Below, piece by piece: positions 17,210 to 25,890 of a stretch of 64,000 nt of DNA (position 1 is its first letter; every line of letters begins with the position of its first letter). The notes under the pieces are model-generated. The model saw only the letters and a list, made by a program, of their open reading frames with translations, was not told where the DNA came from and did not search any database. Position numbers and translations under genes: made by a program. Source of the DNA: Nitrospinota bacterium (lineage in GTDB: Bacteria > Nitrospinota_A > UBA7883 > JACRLM01); the NCBI GenBank assembly GCA_016208975.1, contig JACQXA010000004.1:1055015-1119014 (forward strand), read 5' to 3'.

Positions 17210-18409
17210 ATGGCTGAACCGTCCATAGACCCCACCGGAAGGTGGGACACCGCCTGCTGGGCCTTTACCGCCCTGTTCTGCGTGGCGGATTTTATCTCCA
17301 TCTCCGTGGCGCAAATGGCCGCAACGGGGATGGGGGTATGTTTCCTTGGCCGGTGGATCAATACCGGCCAGCGCCCGAACCTGCCGCCGGTTCTTTGGCC
17401 CGTGGCGCTTTTCGTGGGCGTATCCATTGTGGCGGCGCTATTCTCGCTGGATGCGATGGAGTCCATCGTTGACTCCAAGGACCTGCTTCATCTATTCATC
17501 CTCTTCGCCGTGTACGATTATTTCGTCCGGCGGCCCGGCAAGGCCGTTTTGGCGTTGAAGATAATGGCGGGGGCGGGCGGGGCCGTTTCGGTATATGGAC
17601 TGGCCCAGGCCATGGGCCGGGGGGTGGACATCTATAACCGCATATCCGGTTTCCAGGACATTTACATGACCTTCGCGGGGTTGTTGATGATGGCCGTGAT
17701 GGCGGGCGGGGCGGTGATTCTTTTCCATCGCGGCGGCCTGAAAGACGGATGGATAGCCATGGCGGTGGCCATAATGATTTCGGCGGTCTTCGTGTCTCTC
17801 ACAAGGAACGCGGTGGTGGGTTTGTTCGCGGGGGCCGTGGCGTTGCTGGCGCTGAAAAACCGGTGGACCGTGGCGGCCCTGCCGGTGGTGGCCCTTGTGG
17901 CGCTGACCCTCTCCCCATCCCATGTGCGGGACCGGGTGGTGAGTATCGCGGACATGAGCAACGAGACCAACCGGGAACGGTTCAACCTTTGGGCCGCGGG
18001 GCTGGAGATAATCCGGGACAACCCGGTTCTGGGCGTGGGGCAAAACTCTTTCCCGCTGGTATATCCCGCGTACCGCAGGCCGGACGTGAAAGAGCCGAAC
18101 ATTTCGCACCTGCACAACAACTTTATCCAGATAGGCGCCGAGCGGGGCCTGGCGGGGCTTGGGGCATGGATATCGGTATGGGCCGTGGCGCTTTGGAAAA
18201 TGGGCTCCGCCTTCCGCATGACATCGGACACAGGTATGAAAACTTCGCTGGCCGCTGGCGGCGCTGGGGTTCTGGCGTTCCTTTCAGCGGGGATGTTCGA
18301 GTACAATTTCGGCGACGCGGAGATACAAATGTTGTTCTATCTTTTCATGGCCATGGGGCTGGCGGCGGCCAAACCTGCGGAGGACGCGATAAAAGGGCCC
18401 ACCGGCTAA
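17210..18409 (+). CDS. O-antigen ligase/polymerase-family membrane protein
   Basis: A multispanning protein (about ten to twelve helices over 399 residues) of the Wzy/WaaL class. The diagnostic periplasmic loop contains HLHNNFIQIGAERGLAGLGAW near residue 300, the conserved Wzy_C motif, preceded by ENPNL-like RDNPVLGVGQNSFPLVYP. It would join O-antigen to lipid A-core or polymerise a repeat unit. It is 37 bases from the glycosidase-like lipoprotein and is probably in the same operon. WaaL and Wzy cannot be told apart from sequence alone. Confidence 0.8.
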   Translation: MAEPSIDPTGRWDTACWAFTALFCVADFISISVAQMAATGMGVCFLGRWINTGQRPNLPPVLWPVALFVGVSIVAALFSLDAMESIVDSKDLLHLFILFAVYDYFVRRPGKAVLALKIMAGAGGAVSVYGLAQAMGRGVDIYNRISGFQDIYMTFAGLLMMAVMAGGAVILFHRGGLKDGWIAMAVAIMISAVFVSLTRNAVVGLFAGAVALLALKNRWTVAALPVVALVALTLSPSHVRDRVVSIADMSNETNRERFNLWAAGLEIIRDNPVLGVGQNSFPLVYPAYRRPDVKEPNISHLHNNFIQIGAERGLAGLGAWISVWAVALWKMGSAFRMTSDTGMKTSLAAGGAGVLAFLSAGMFEYNFGDAEIQMLFYLFMAMGLAAAKPAEDAIKGPTG

Positions 18410-18505
18410 AAAAAACCCTTCATTAAACCCTTGACGCAAAGCTATTACTGGAGCATCGTAATTACATCAAACGTTCTAGACCCGGAACAAAAAGAGCCTT
18501 TCATC

Positions 18506-18868
18506 ATGGAATCCGCCGAACTGGATTATTTTAAGAAACTGCTCAACCAGCAGAAACTCTCCATTATGGAAGAGTCCGCCGCCACTGTGAAAAACGGCGC
18601 TTTCGGCGTTAAAGGGGAAGAGTTGCCCGACGTGGTGGACCGTTCCTCGCTGGAGACCGACCGCAACTTCACCCTGCGCCTGATGGAGCGGGAAGGAAAC
18701 CTGCTAAAAAAGATAAACGAGGCGCTGGAACGGATAGATCAGGGCCGGTTCGGCGTTTGCGACGAGTGCGGCGGGGGTATCAGCTCCGAACGGCTGAAAG
18801 CCCGCCCCGTGGCCACCCTGTGCATCGCCTGCAAAGAAGCGCAGGAGCGGGTGGAAAAAAAGGGTTGA
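18506..18868 (+). CDS. DksA/TraR-family zinc-finger regulator
   Basis: The 120-residue protein ends with the C4 zinc finger CDECGGGISSERLKARPVATLCIACK, following a coiled-coil N-terminal part that begins MESAELDYFKKLLNQQKLSI. DksA-type proteins bind the secondary channel of RNA polymerase and alter promoter choice with ppGpp. I take ATG 18506 rather than the upstream ATG in the same frame (18431): the extra 25 residues look unlike the family and hold no other domain. It is shorter than E. coli DksA (151), which is common outside Proteobacteria. Whether it is a true DksA or a DksA-like protein is open. Confidence 0.82.
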   Translation: MESAELDYFKKLLNQQKLSIMEESAATVKNGAFGVKGEELPDVVDRSSLETDRNFTLRLMEREGNLLKKINEALERIDQGRFGVCDECGGGISSERLKARPVATLCIACKEAQERVEKKG

Positions 18869-18895
18869 TCCACCCACTCCCTCCAGATAACCCGG

Positions 18896-19525
18896 TCAGG
18901 CGTTCTCTTCAATGATGGCAAGCTTTTTAAGCCTGACCATGGCCATTTTCACCTTGGACGTAAACCGCCACTGAAGCTCGCCACCTTGCCTCAATTCATC
19001 CATCTTGGCCGGGCCCAGGTTATAGGCCTCCAGGGCCAGCGACAGGTTCCCGTATCTGCGAATCATCTTGGCCAGGTAATACGAGCCTATCTGCAGGTTG
19101 GTGTCCACATCGTGCAAACTGGCGGCCTTTTTGCTGGACATGGATAACTCCTCAGCCAGGTACTGGGCCACGAAGGGGCGAATCTGCATAAGCCCCTTGG
19201 CGCCCACGCTGGAAACAGCGCCTCTGTCGAATCCGCTTTCAATCTCTATAAGCGCCAGGAGCAAATAAGGGTCGTGCCCGTCTATTCTGCTGTATCTGGA
19301 CACCGAACGGGCGATAAGGCCCCTTTCCTCTTCTGATAGATCGCCAGCCTTGGTCTGCAACACCTTTAAAAGGGTGTCCTCGGGAGGCGTCTTTTGGAGC
19401 CGGTCTAAAGCCCGGTCATACCTGGCTTCGTACATGGATGACTCATTGGCCGCTACCAGCCCTGCCAGTACCGTCGTGAACAGGCAGACGAGGAGAGACA
19501 AAGGAAAAGCTATTCTGATTATCAT
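18896..19525 (-). CDS. Lytic transglycosylase (SLT domain)
   Basis: A 209-residue protein with a hydrophobic N-terminal signal (IAFPLSLLVCLFTTVLAGLVAA) and a goose-type SLT domain. The catalytic Glu is in ALIEIESGFDRGAVSSVGAKGLMQIRPFVAQYLAEEL, with the GAKGLMQI motif behind it. DTNLQIGSYYLAKMIRRYGNLSLALEAYNLGP is the second family block. It cleaves the glycan strands of murein to 1,6-anhydromuropeptides in the periplasm. No lipobox Cys is present. It may serve cell-wall turnover or insertion of envelope machines; no direct neighbour tells which. Confidence 0.88.
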   Translation of the reverse strand: MIIRIAFPLSLLVCLFTTVLAGLVAANESSMYEARYDRALDRLQKTPPEDTLLKVLQTKAGDLSEEERGLIARSVSRYSRIDGHDPYLLLALIEIESGFDRGAVSSVGAKGLMQIRPFVAQYLAEELSMSSKKAASLHDVDTNLQIGSYYLAKMIRRYGNLSLALEAYNLGPAKMDELRQGGELQWRFTSKVKMAMVRLKKLAIIEENA

Positions 19526-19804
19526 GCTTGGCCTCGCTTTCCAGTTGGGGGGTTGATAATGGTTGGAACGGTTCTTGTACTACGTTTGCGCGGGACGCTT
19601 AACTGAGGGTCTTAATACTGTTTCATAATTAATAATGAGTTCAAACTATACTGGCCCAAAGGCATGAAGTCAACGATTATACGGCGCAAAGTTTGATAAC
19701 GGCATATAATACAATATGATAAAATTTATGTGGGTGGATTGGCGGGTTGGATGCCCCTGTCAAATCGTTGGCGTTGGAAGACCTTTGGGTAAAATCGGAG
19801 TGTC

Positions 19805-22071
19805 ATGATCGTCAAATGTCCGAGATGCTCGGCGCGTTATAAAATTGACGCCCAGACCATCCCTGATGAGGGGATGTACGCCAAGTGCGCCAAGTGTGAG
19901 AATGTTTTTTTCGCCCGGAAACGTTCCGACGAAGAGGTGGCCCGTCTCCGGGAAAAACGGAGGAAGGGGCCGGAGCTTCACACCCCCACCGCCACCCCGG
20001 AGCCAACCCGGAAAGAATCCCGGGTTACAGCGCCAGAACCCGTGCCTGCCGAATCGGGCGTAGCGCCACAGAGCGCAAGAGAAACAGATTATCAATCAAC
20101 GGGTTTAGAGGAAACCGAGCGCGAGGTTTCTCCAAACGCCCCAGAAATGGAAGCCATTTCAGCCAGCGAAGAGCCTGTTAGCCCCCTTTCTCAGGACGCC
20201 ATAGAAGCGTTGATGTCCGCTAGCACGCCCAAACCGGAACCAGCCAAGCCGGAACCCGCTGGCCCCCTGGGTCAGGATGACATAGCGGCGATTCTGGCCG
20301 CCAACGCCCCGAAACCCGAACCGGTTAAGGAAACCCCGTCATCGGGTGTGATGTCGCAGGATGATATTGAAGCCCTGTTATCGGCCAACGCTCCCAAGCC
20401 GGAACCCGCTGGCCCCCTGGGTCAGGATGACATAGCGGCGATTCTGGCCGCCAACGCCCCGAAACCCGAACCGGTTAAGGAAACCCCGTCATCGGGTCGC
20501 AGGATGACATTGAAGCCCTGCTGTCGGCCAACGCTCCCAAGCAGGAACCCGCTCCGGCCCCGGCCAAGGAAGAGCCAGCGGGCGCCATGTCCCAGGATGA
20601 CATTGAATCCCTGCTCAGCGCTAACAAACCCCTGGATATCGATCTGGATAAAACGCCAGTGGCGGTTTCCCCAACTCGCGGGGTTCAGGATGATATAGAC
20701 GCTTTACTGGCGGATAACGCCCCAGGTCATCTGGAAAAAGCTTCAGGCGCCAAAGCCGCAACATCCCAGCAGGACGAGATTGACGCCCTGTTGATGTCCG
20801 CTTTGGGCAAACCGGCGCCAGAGCCCACAGCGCCACCCCCGGGTAAAGAGAAAAAAGAGGGGCAAATCATTTCCCAGGACGACCTGGACGCCCTTCTGGC
20901 CAAGCCAGTAGCGGCGGTAGCCGAAGAAAAGAAAAAACCCGACGAGCTGGTATCCCAAGACGATCTGGACGCGCTTCTTTCAGGGATGGGCGCATCAACT
21001 GTTGAACCGGCCGCCACAGAAGCCGCCCCAGCCGAAGAAGGGCTTATATCGCAAGATACGCTGGACGCCATCCTTATGGAGGCCCAGCATGGCGATATCG
21101 AAAAGGCGGCGGAATCCATAGCCCCGGCGTTCCAGGGTGAACACGACGACGATCTGGAAAAGCTTCTGGCCGGTGGGGAAGATTCATTGGGAGAAGCCCT
21201 TTTCGATGGCGGGGCCAAGGCTGTGTCCCAGGCTGAACAATCTCTGGATGAGATGCTCTCTTCAGATGAAACTTTAATGGCGGTGGCTCCGGATCCCGGG
21301 TTTCACGAGCCGGGCGATGAAACCACCATTTCCGCGCCCAGGCCTTTCGCCATGGGAGCGGCCCATTTACCGGAAGAAGAACATGAGGAACACGAAGAAA
21401 CCGCCAGAAAAGCCTTCAAACTACCCTCGTTCGTTACCGCCATTCCCGGCAAAATAAAAGAGGCGATGGGCTGGCTGAAAGGAAAAATACCGGCCATTCC
21501 GAAAATCTCCCTGCCGTTCATAAAAACGGCCTTGGCCAAACTGCCGCCGAAAATGGCGGGGGTTGTGGCGGGTTTGGCCGGAGCCATGGTTCTTGGCGCA
21601 TTGGGTGGCGGTTACTGGTTCTTCTTCGGCGGCTCGGAACCGGAGTCTGCCCAAGTGGCCCAGCTTGAAAAGGGCTCTACGCCAGAGGGTGGCGAGCTTG
21701 GCAAGGAAGGGGCCAACGCGCCTGCGGCTCCGGTAGTAGCGCCGGTGTCGGTGGACGCCGGAAGCGGCCCCATGGTGAAATTCTCTGTTTACCTGCCGGT
21801 GGAGTTCGACATGGAGGCGTCCCGCGTGATGAACATGGACGTGGAGCTGATATTCGATTCGGAAACCATGGCGGGCATAGTCCGTCAACGGCTGTTTTTC
21901 ACCTCCACCACCGTGGAGAAGTTCATAGACACTTTCTTTGAAGACAAGTTCTACGAGGAAACGGTGTTCGTTCAGGACAAACTGGAGGAATACCTGGCCC
22001 AAAACCTGAAAACCGTGGAGCAGTTCGCCGGATTAAAAGACGTGCGCCTCACAAACTTCAACCTGAACTGA
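19805..22071 (+). pseudogene. Frameshifted zinc-ribbon / FliM-motif-repeat / FliL-like protein
   Basis: The reading frame starts at ATG 19805 and breaks at about 20498, then continues in another frame to 22071; restoring 7 bases would give about 757 residues. Residues 1-40 form an MJ0042-type zinc ribbon (CPRC...CAKC). Then come eleven copies of a motif like SQDDIDALLS in an Ala/Pro/Glu-rich linker, the same motif as the FliM N-terminus that binds phosphorylated CheY. Near the end, a transmembrane helix (AGVVAGLAGAMVLGALGGGY) leads into a ~100-residue FliL-like domain ending DVRLTNFNLN. The break is a 7-base deletion at the end of a 102-base direct duplication. No ribosome-binding site supports a separate downstream start at 20587. 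It could be a real inactivated gene, a phase-variable locus or an assembly error. Confidence 0.75.
20246..20497 (+). repeat. 102-bp exact direct duplication
   Basis: Bases 20246-20347 and 20396-20497 are identical over 102 positions, offset by 150. Each copy encodes a PLGQDDIAAILAAN unit. After the first copy the sequence runs GTGATGTCGCAGGATGA, after the second it runs straight into CGCAGGATGA, a loss of GTGATGT. Exact identity inside an otherwise diverged repeat array suggests recent slippage or unequal exchange. Confidence 0.9.
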
Positions 22072-22089
22072 CATTCCTTCCCGCGGCGC

Positions 22090-22240
22090 GGTAGTGTCCC
22101 AGTTTGAAAGTACAGGGGAGATTCTTCACTTACGCCCAGAATGGCAATATAAAAGCCGTTGATAACATTGTCATCATGAGTGAAGCGCAAGCGAAGTGAA
22201 GGATCTGTCTATTATTTGAGATTCAAACTGGGACACCACC
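22090..22240 (+). mobile_element. MITE-like fold-back element, copy C
   Basis: A 151-bp copy in the same orientation as copy A. Both ends are intact: GGTAGTGTCCCAGTTTGAA and its inverted partner ending GGACACCACC. Flanking octamers cgcggcgc and catggcgc agree at 6 of 8 bases (last five identical), which may be an eroded 8-bp target duplication. It lies between the frameshifted repeat gene and gatB. Confidence 0.85.
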
Positions 22241-22352
22241 CATGGCGCATATTGCGCCCTTACCCGGCCCCAAATTTTGTATAATAACCTATTGTTTTCA
22301 AGGCCAACACGGGCCGGGGCCAATACAACGCCCCCCATCGCTGGAGAACTTA

Positions 22353-23795
22353 ATGGATTACGAAACAGTTATCGGGCTGGAAGTGCACGTCCAGCTTTCT
22401 ACCGACTCAAAGCTTTTCTGCGCCTGCTCCACAAAGTTCGGCGCGGATCCCAACGGCAACACATGTCCCATTTGCCTGGGCATGCCGGGCGTCTTGCCTG
22501 TCCTGAACCGCGAGGTGGTGAAACGGGCGGTGATGGTGGGGCTGGCCACGGGTTGCTCCATAACGCCGCTGTCCCGGTTCGCCCGGAAAAACTATTTCTA
22601 CCCGGATCTGCCAAAGGGATACCAGATATCCCAATACGACGAGCCCATCTGCCAGCATGGCAAGGTGGAGATATCGTTGAACGGCCAGCCGAAAACCATA
22701 GGCCTCACCCGGATACACATGGAAGAAGACGCGGGCAAGCTTATCCACGGCGAGAACCTGGGGCATCCGGACTCCAGCTATGTGGATTTGAACCGGGCCT
22801 GTGTGCCGTTGCTTGAGATCGTGTCGGAACCGGACCTGCGCTCGTCGGAAGAGGCAAAGCGGTATGTGGAGAAGTTGAAGACCATCCTGGAGTATCTGGA
22901 CGTTTCGGACTGCAACATGGAGGAAGGCTCCCTTCGGGTGGACGCCAACGTTTCCATCCGCCCCATGGGCGCCGAGAAGTTCGGCACCCGGGCGGAACTG
23001 AAAAACATGAACTCGTTCCGGTTCCTCACCCGCGCCATAGACTATGAAGTTGAACGGCAAAAGAACATCCTGGAAGACGGTGGTAGCGTGGTTCAGGAAA
23101 CAAGGCTTTATGACCCGGACAGGAACATCACCCTCTCCATGCGCGGCAAGGAAGAGGCGCACGATTACCGCTATTTCCCGGAGCCGGACTTGACCCCCCT
23201 GTGCGTGGAGAAAGAGTGGATTGAGGAGATAAGGGGCGCCCTGCCGGAACTGCCCGACGCGAAAAGGGACAGGTTCATGGCCCAATACGCCCTGCCACAG
23301 TACGACGCCGAGGTGCTTACAGCCAGCCGGGGCGTGGCGGATTTTTTCGAGCAGACCGCCAAAGGGGTTAAAAACCCCAAGCTGGCCTCCAACTGGGTGA
23401 TGAGCGACGTTTTGCGCATTTTAAACGATTCAGGCGTTTCCGCCGCCGACTGCCCGGTGAAACCGGCCATGCTGGCGGAAATGATAAGCCTGATAGAGCA
23501 AGACGTGATAAGCGGCAAGATAGCCAAAACCGTCTTCGAGGAAATGGAAAAAAGCGGCGCCTCCCCGAAAAAGATCGTGGAGGAAAAGGGCTTGGTGCAG
23601 ATCACCGACACTTCCGCCATCGAAGCCGAGATAGACAAGGTTCTGGCCGCCAACCCCTCGCAGGTGGCGGAGTACAAGGCCGGCAAGACCAAGGTGGCCG
23701 GTTTCTTCGTGGGGCAGATTATGCGGGCCACCAAGGGAAAAGCCAACCCGGATCTTGTGAACAAACTTCTGGCCGAAAAGCTTGAGAAAGCCTGA
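22353..23795 (+). CDS. gatB: Asp-tRNA(Asn)/Glu-tRNA(Gln) amidotransferase subunit B
   Basis: GatB is the kinase and tRNA-binding subunit of GatCAB, which converts Glu-tRNA(Gln) or Asp-tRNA(Asn) to the amidated form. The 480-residue product begins [23 protein letters not shown] and shows the family blocks [42 protein letters not shown] and [11 protein letters not shown], with the GatB/YqeY-type helical tail (residues ~330-480). I start at ATG 22353, with GGAG seven bases before it; the frame stays open upstream into the MITE but has no support there. gatA and gatC are not in the window. The 3' end overlaps rsgA by 14 bases. Confidence 0.95.
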   Translation: MDYETVIGLEVHVQLSTDSKLFCACSTKFGADPNGNTCPICLGMPGVLPVLNREVVKRAVMVGLATGCSITPLSRFARKNYFYPDLPKGYQISQYDEPICQHGKVEISLNGQPKTIGLTRIHMEEDAGKLIHGENLGHPDSSYVDLNRACVPLLEIVSEPDLRSSEEAKRYVEKLKTILEYLDVSDCNMEEGSLRVDANVSIRPMGAEKFGTRAELKNMNSFRFLTRAIDYEVERQKNILEDGGSVVQETRLYDPDRNITLSMRGKEEAHDYRYFPEPDLTPLCVEKEWIEEIRGALPELPDAKRDRFMAQYALPQYDAEVLTASRGVADFFEQTAKGVKNPKLASNWVMSDVLRILNDSGVSAADCPVKPAMLAEMISLIEQDVISGKIAKTVFEEMEKSGASPKKIVEEKGLVQITDTSAIEAEIDKVLAANPSQVAEYKAGKTKVAGFFVGQIMRATKGKANPDLVNKLLAEKLEKA

Positions 23796-24678
23796 GCGGG
23801 AAGAAGAAAAAACCGGACTTGTCATAGCCCATTACGGCCTTCGGGCCCACATACGCGTGGGCGGCGAAACGCTGGAGCTAAAACCGCCCCGCGGCCAGGA
23901 ATGGGCCGTGGGCGACAGCATAGTTTTTGAAAAAGGCCGCCCGAAAAAAATCCTGGAACGGCGCAACGCCCTCATCCGCATCGGCGCCAACGGCAAGGAG
24001 CAGGCGCTGGCGGCCAATCTGGATTTGCTTCTCATCGTCACCGCCTGCGGCGAGGCGTTCAAACCGGGGCTGATAGACCGGTTCCTGGTGTCATCGGCCC
24101 ATATGGGCATCCCGGCGGCCATAGTGGTGAACAAGATGGATATCCCCGAAGCCGCCGAATTCCTAACCGCCGCCCGCGAATACGAAAATTACGGCTATAA
24201 CGTCCTGCCCGTGAGCGCCCTTTCAGGCTCCGGTATTGACGGGTTGACCGCCATGCTCAACCACAAAGTCACGGCGCTGGTGGGCCATTCCGGCGTTGGC
24301 AAAACCTCCATCACCAACAGGCTTGTGCCCGGCCTTAACCGGCTGGTGGGCGAGGTGAACGTGAAGACCGAGGCTGGCCGCCACGTTACCACCGTTTCGA
24401 TATTTGTGGACCTGCCCGGCGGCGGGGCCATTATAGACTCACCCGGCATCCGCCAGTTTGTCCCCACGGGGATTGACGAGCGGGATGCGGCCCATTATTT
24501 CCCCGGTTTTGCGCCATACCGCGGGATGTGCAAGTTCCGCGACTGCATGCACATGGCCGAGCCGGGTTGCGCCATACGCCAGGCTGTGGAAGACAAATCG
24601 TTGAGCGACGAAAGGTACAGGAGTTATTTGAGAATCATCCAGTCCATCCGGGAGCGGGCGGAGCCGGACTGGGCGTAA
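23782..24678 (+). CDS. rsgA: Small ribosomal subunit biogenesis GTPase RsgA
   Basis: RsgA binds the 30S subunit late in assembly and hydrolyses GTP. The order of motifs is circularly permuted as in the family: NKMD (G4) near residue 117, [10 protein letters not shown] (G1) near 170, then DSPG (G3) near 215. A zinc knuckle follows ([15 protein letters not shown]-x4-C-x-H-x5-C). The start is a TTG at 23782 that overlaps the gatB stop region; no ATG or GTG occurs close enough to the first conserved residues. At 298 residues the protein is of normal length. Translation is probably coupled to gatB. Confidence 0.93.
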   Translation: MRKPEREEEKTGLVIAHYGLRAHIRVGGETLELKPPRGQEWAVGDSIVFEKGRPKKILERRNALIRIGANGKEQALAANLDLLLIVTACGEAFKPGLIDRFLVSSAHMGIPAAIVVNKMDIPEAAEFLTAAREYENYGYNVLPVSALSGSGIDGLTAMLNHKVTALVGHSGVGKTSITNRLVPGLNRLVGEVNVKTEAGRHVTTVSIFVDLPGGGAIIDSPGIRQFVPTGIDERDAAHYFPGFAPYRGMCKFRDCMHMAEPGCAIRQAVEDKSLSDERYRSYLRIIQSIRERAEPDWA

Positions 24679-24720
24679 TGGTATGTCATCCTGGCATGAC
24701 AGTATTGGCGTCCCGCATCA

Positions 24721-24810
24721 TGTCATCCCGGCCAAGCGGAGCGCGAGCCGGGATCAGGGCCTAAAGAGCGTGATCCCGGATAGCCGTCTTTGACGGCTTC
24801 CGGGATGACA
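24721..24810. repeat. GTCATCCCGG-type palindromic repeat
   Basis: The outer arms TGTCATCCCGG and CCGGGATGACA pair exactly over 11 bases. Inner arms CCGGGATC/GATCCCGG and GCCGTC/GACGGC pair as well. It lies between the convergent ends of rsgA and a glycosyltransferase gene, where it may also act as a two-way terminator. Related sequences lie at 59786-59891, 60228-60293 and 63315-63350. Confidence 0.7.
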
Positions 24811-24843
24811 ATGTGTGGCGCAAAAAATGTTTCTGGGTAATCT

Positions 24844-25890
24844 TCAACCGCCAATAACAGACATCAGCGTGTTTTTAAAATTGTCCGTCATCTTCTGTCT
24901 GCCGAAATATTCGAACCTTTCCCGCTGGCTTTCAACCACCCGCGTTTTCAGCGCCGGGTCGTTTTTCACTTCCCACATAAGCTCCGCCACTTCCAGCGGG
25001 TTGAACCGGTCCACCGTAACGCCGGAATTCCCCATGGTGTAGGCCACGCCGGTCTGTTTTAGCGCCACCACCGGCAGGCCGAACTTCATGGCCTCAAGCA
25101 GAGGGATGCAGAATCCCTCATGGCGGCTCAGGCATAGAAAAAGGCTTGCGCCCGCGAAATATCCCCCCAGCGCTTCATCGGCCACGGGGCCTGTGAATAT
25201 CACGTCCGACAGGTCCAGCCCGGCGGCCAAATTTTTCAGCGACCGGTAATAAAGCCCGTTGGGGTCGTACCCGCCCACCATGATAAGCCTGGAATCCGGG
25301 TCCAGATGCCGCTTGTAATGGTGGAACGTGGTTATCAAATCCTCGTGCCGCTTGTTGGGCGCCACCCGGCCCACGAAAAGAATGTTGGTCTTCCCGTCGT
25401 TATAATAATGGTTGCCGGAATCGGTCATCCTGTCGAAGTCGAGGATATATGGGACCACGGCGGTCCTGGCGAATCCCAGCGTTTTTAACTCGTCCTCGTT
25501 ATAGGCCGACCCGGCCATGGCGAATTTCACCCGCCCGGCGAACAGGCCCAACAGCTCCCGTCCTTCCTGGCACCGTTGGGCCGCCTCCCGGTCGTATCCG
25601 TCGAAGAACTCCGCCGGGGTGATGTTGTGATACATGAGTATCACGTTGCGCCCATGTTCCAGCGCGTACCAGTTCACCGGCGAGCCGGTGGAGTAGTGGT
25701 AGATAAGCCACGAGCCGTCCGGTTCTTTTTCGTATTCACGGTAGTCCCGCGCCGTAAGTTTCGGATGCACCACATCCGCGAATATGTCCGACTCGTACCC
25801 CCAAGAGCGCAGAAGCCGGTTGAATTCCACTACGGTGTTGCCTATGGCGTCGCCGTACCAGAAGTTCGGGAGCATCTGATGGATCTTCAC
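24844..25890 (-). CDS. GT4-family glycosyltransferase
   Basis: A 348-residue GT-B enzyme. The donor-binding half has ILFVGRVAPNKRHEDLI near residue 170 and FLCLSRHEGFCIPLLEAMKFGLPVVA near residue 255, the EX7E motif typical of GT4. The N-terminus MKIHQMLPNFWYGDAIGNTVVEFNRLLRSWG is the acceptor half. It starts with GTG at 25890 in a four-base overlap with the second GT4 gene upstream. Its neighbours (another GT4 and a Wzt exporter ATPase) place it in a surface polysaccharide pathway; sugar and linkage are unknown. Confidence 0.85.
   Translation of the reverse strand: MKIHQMLPNFWYGDAIGNTVVEFNRLLRSWGYESDIFADVVHPKLTARDYREYEKEPDGSWLIYHYSTGSPVNWYALEHGRNVILMYHNITPAEFFDGYDREAAQRCQEGRELLGLFAGRVKFAMAGSAYNEDELKTLGFARTAVVPYILDFDRMTDSGNHYYNDGKTNILFVGRVAPNKRHEDLITTFHHYKRHLDPDSRLIMVGGYDPNGLYYRSLKNLAAGLDLSDVIFTGPVADEALGGYFAGASLFLCLSRHEGFCIPLLEAMKFGLPVVALKQTGVAYTMGNSGVTVDRFNPLEVAELMWEVKNDPALKTRVVESQRERFEYFGRQKMTDNFKNTLMSVIGG

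Noticed and set aside
20470-20600. Programmed ribosomal frameshifting
   Set aside because: No slippery heptamer or downstream pseudoknot is evident, while a 7-base loss relative to the first repeat copy explains the shift simply.
20587-22071. An independent gene starting at ATG 20587
   Set aside because: No ribosome-binding site precedes it and the repeat pattern continues from the upstream frame, so it is the second half of one gene.
22242-22352. Longer gatB start at 22242
   Set aside because: The extra 37 residues begin directly at the end of MITE copy C and do not resemble GatB; the 22353 start has a ribosome-binding site and the family N-terminus.
22407-23285. 292-codon minus-strand open frame opposite gatB
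   Set aside because: Antisense shadow; the GatB frame is certain.
24679-24843. A MITE copy of the main family
   Set aside because: The ends are TGTCATCCCGG/CCGGGATGACA, not GGTRGTGTC; it belongs to another palindromic family and shows no target duplication.
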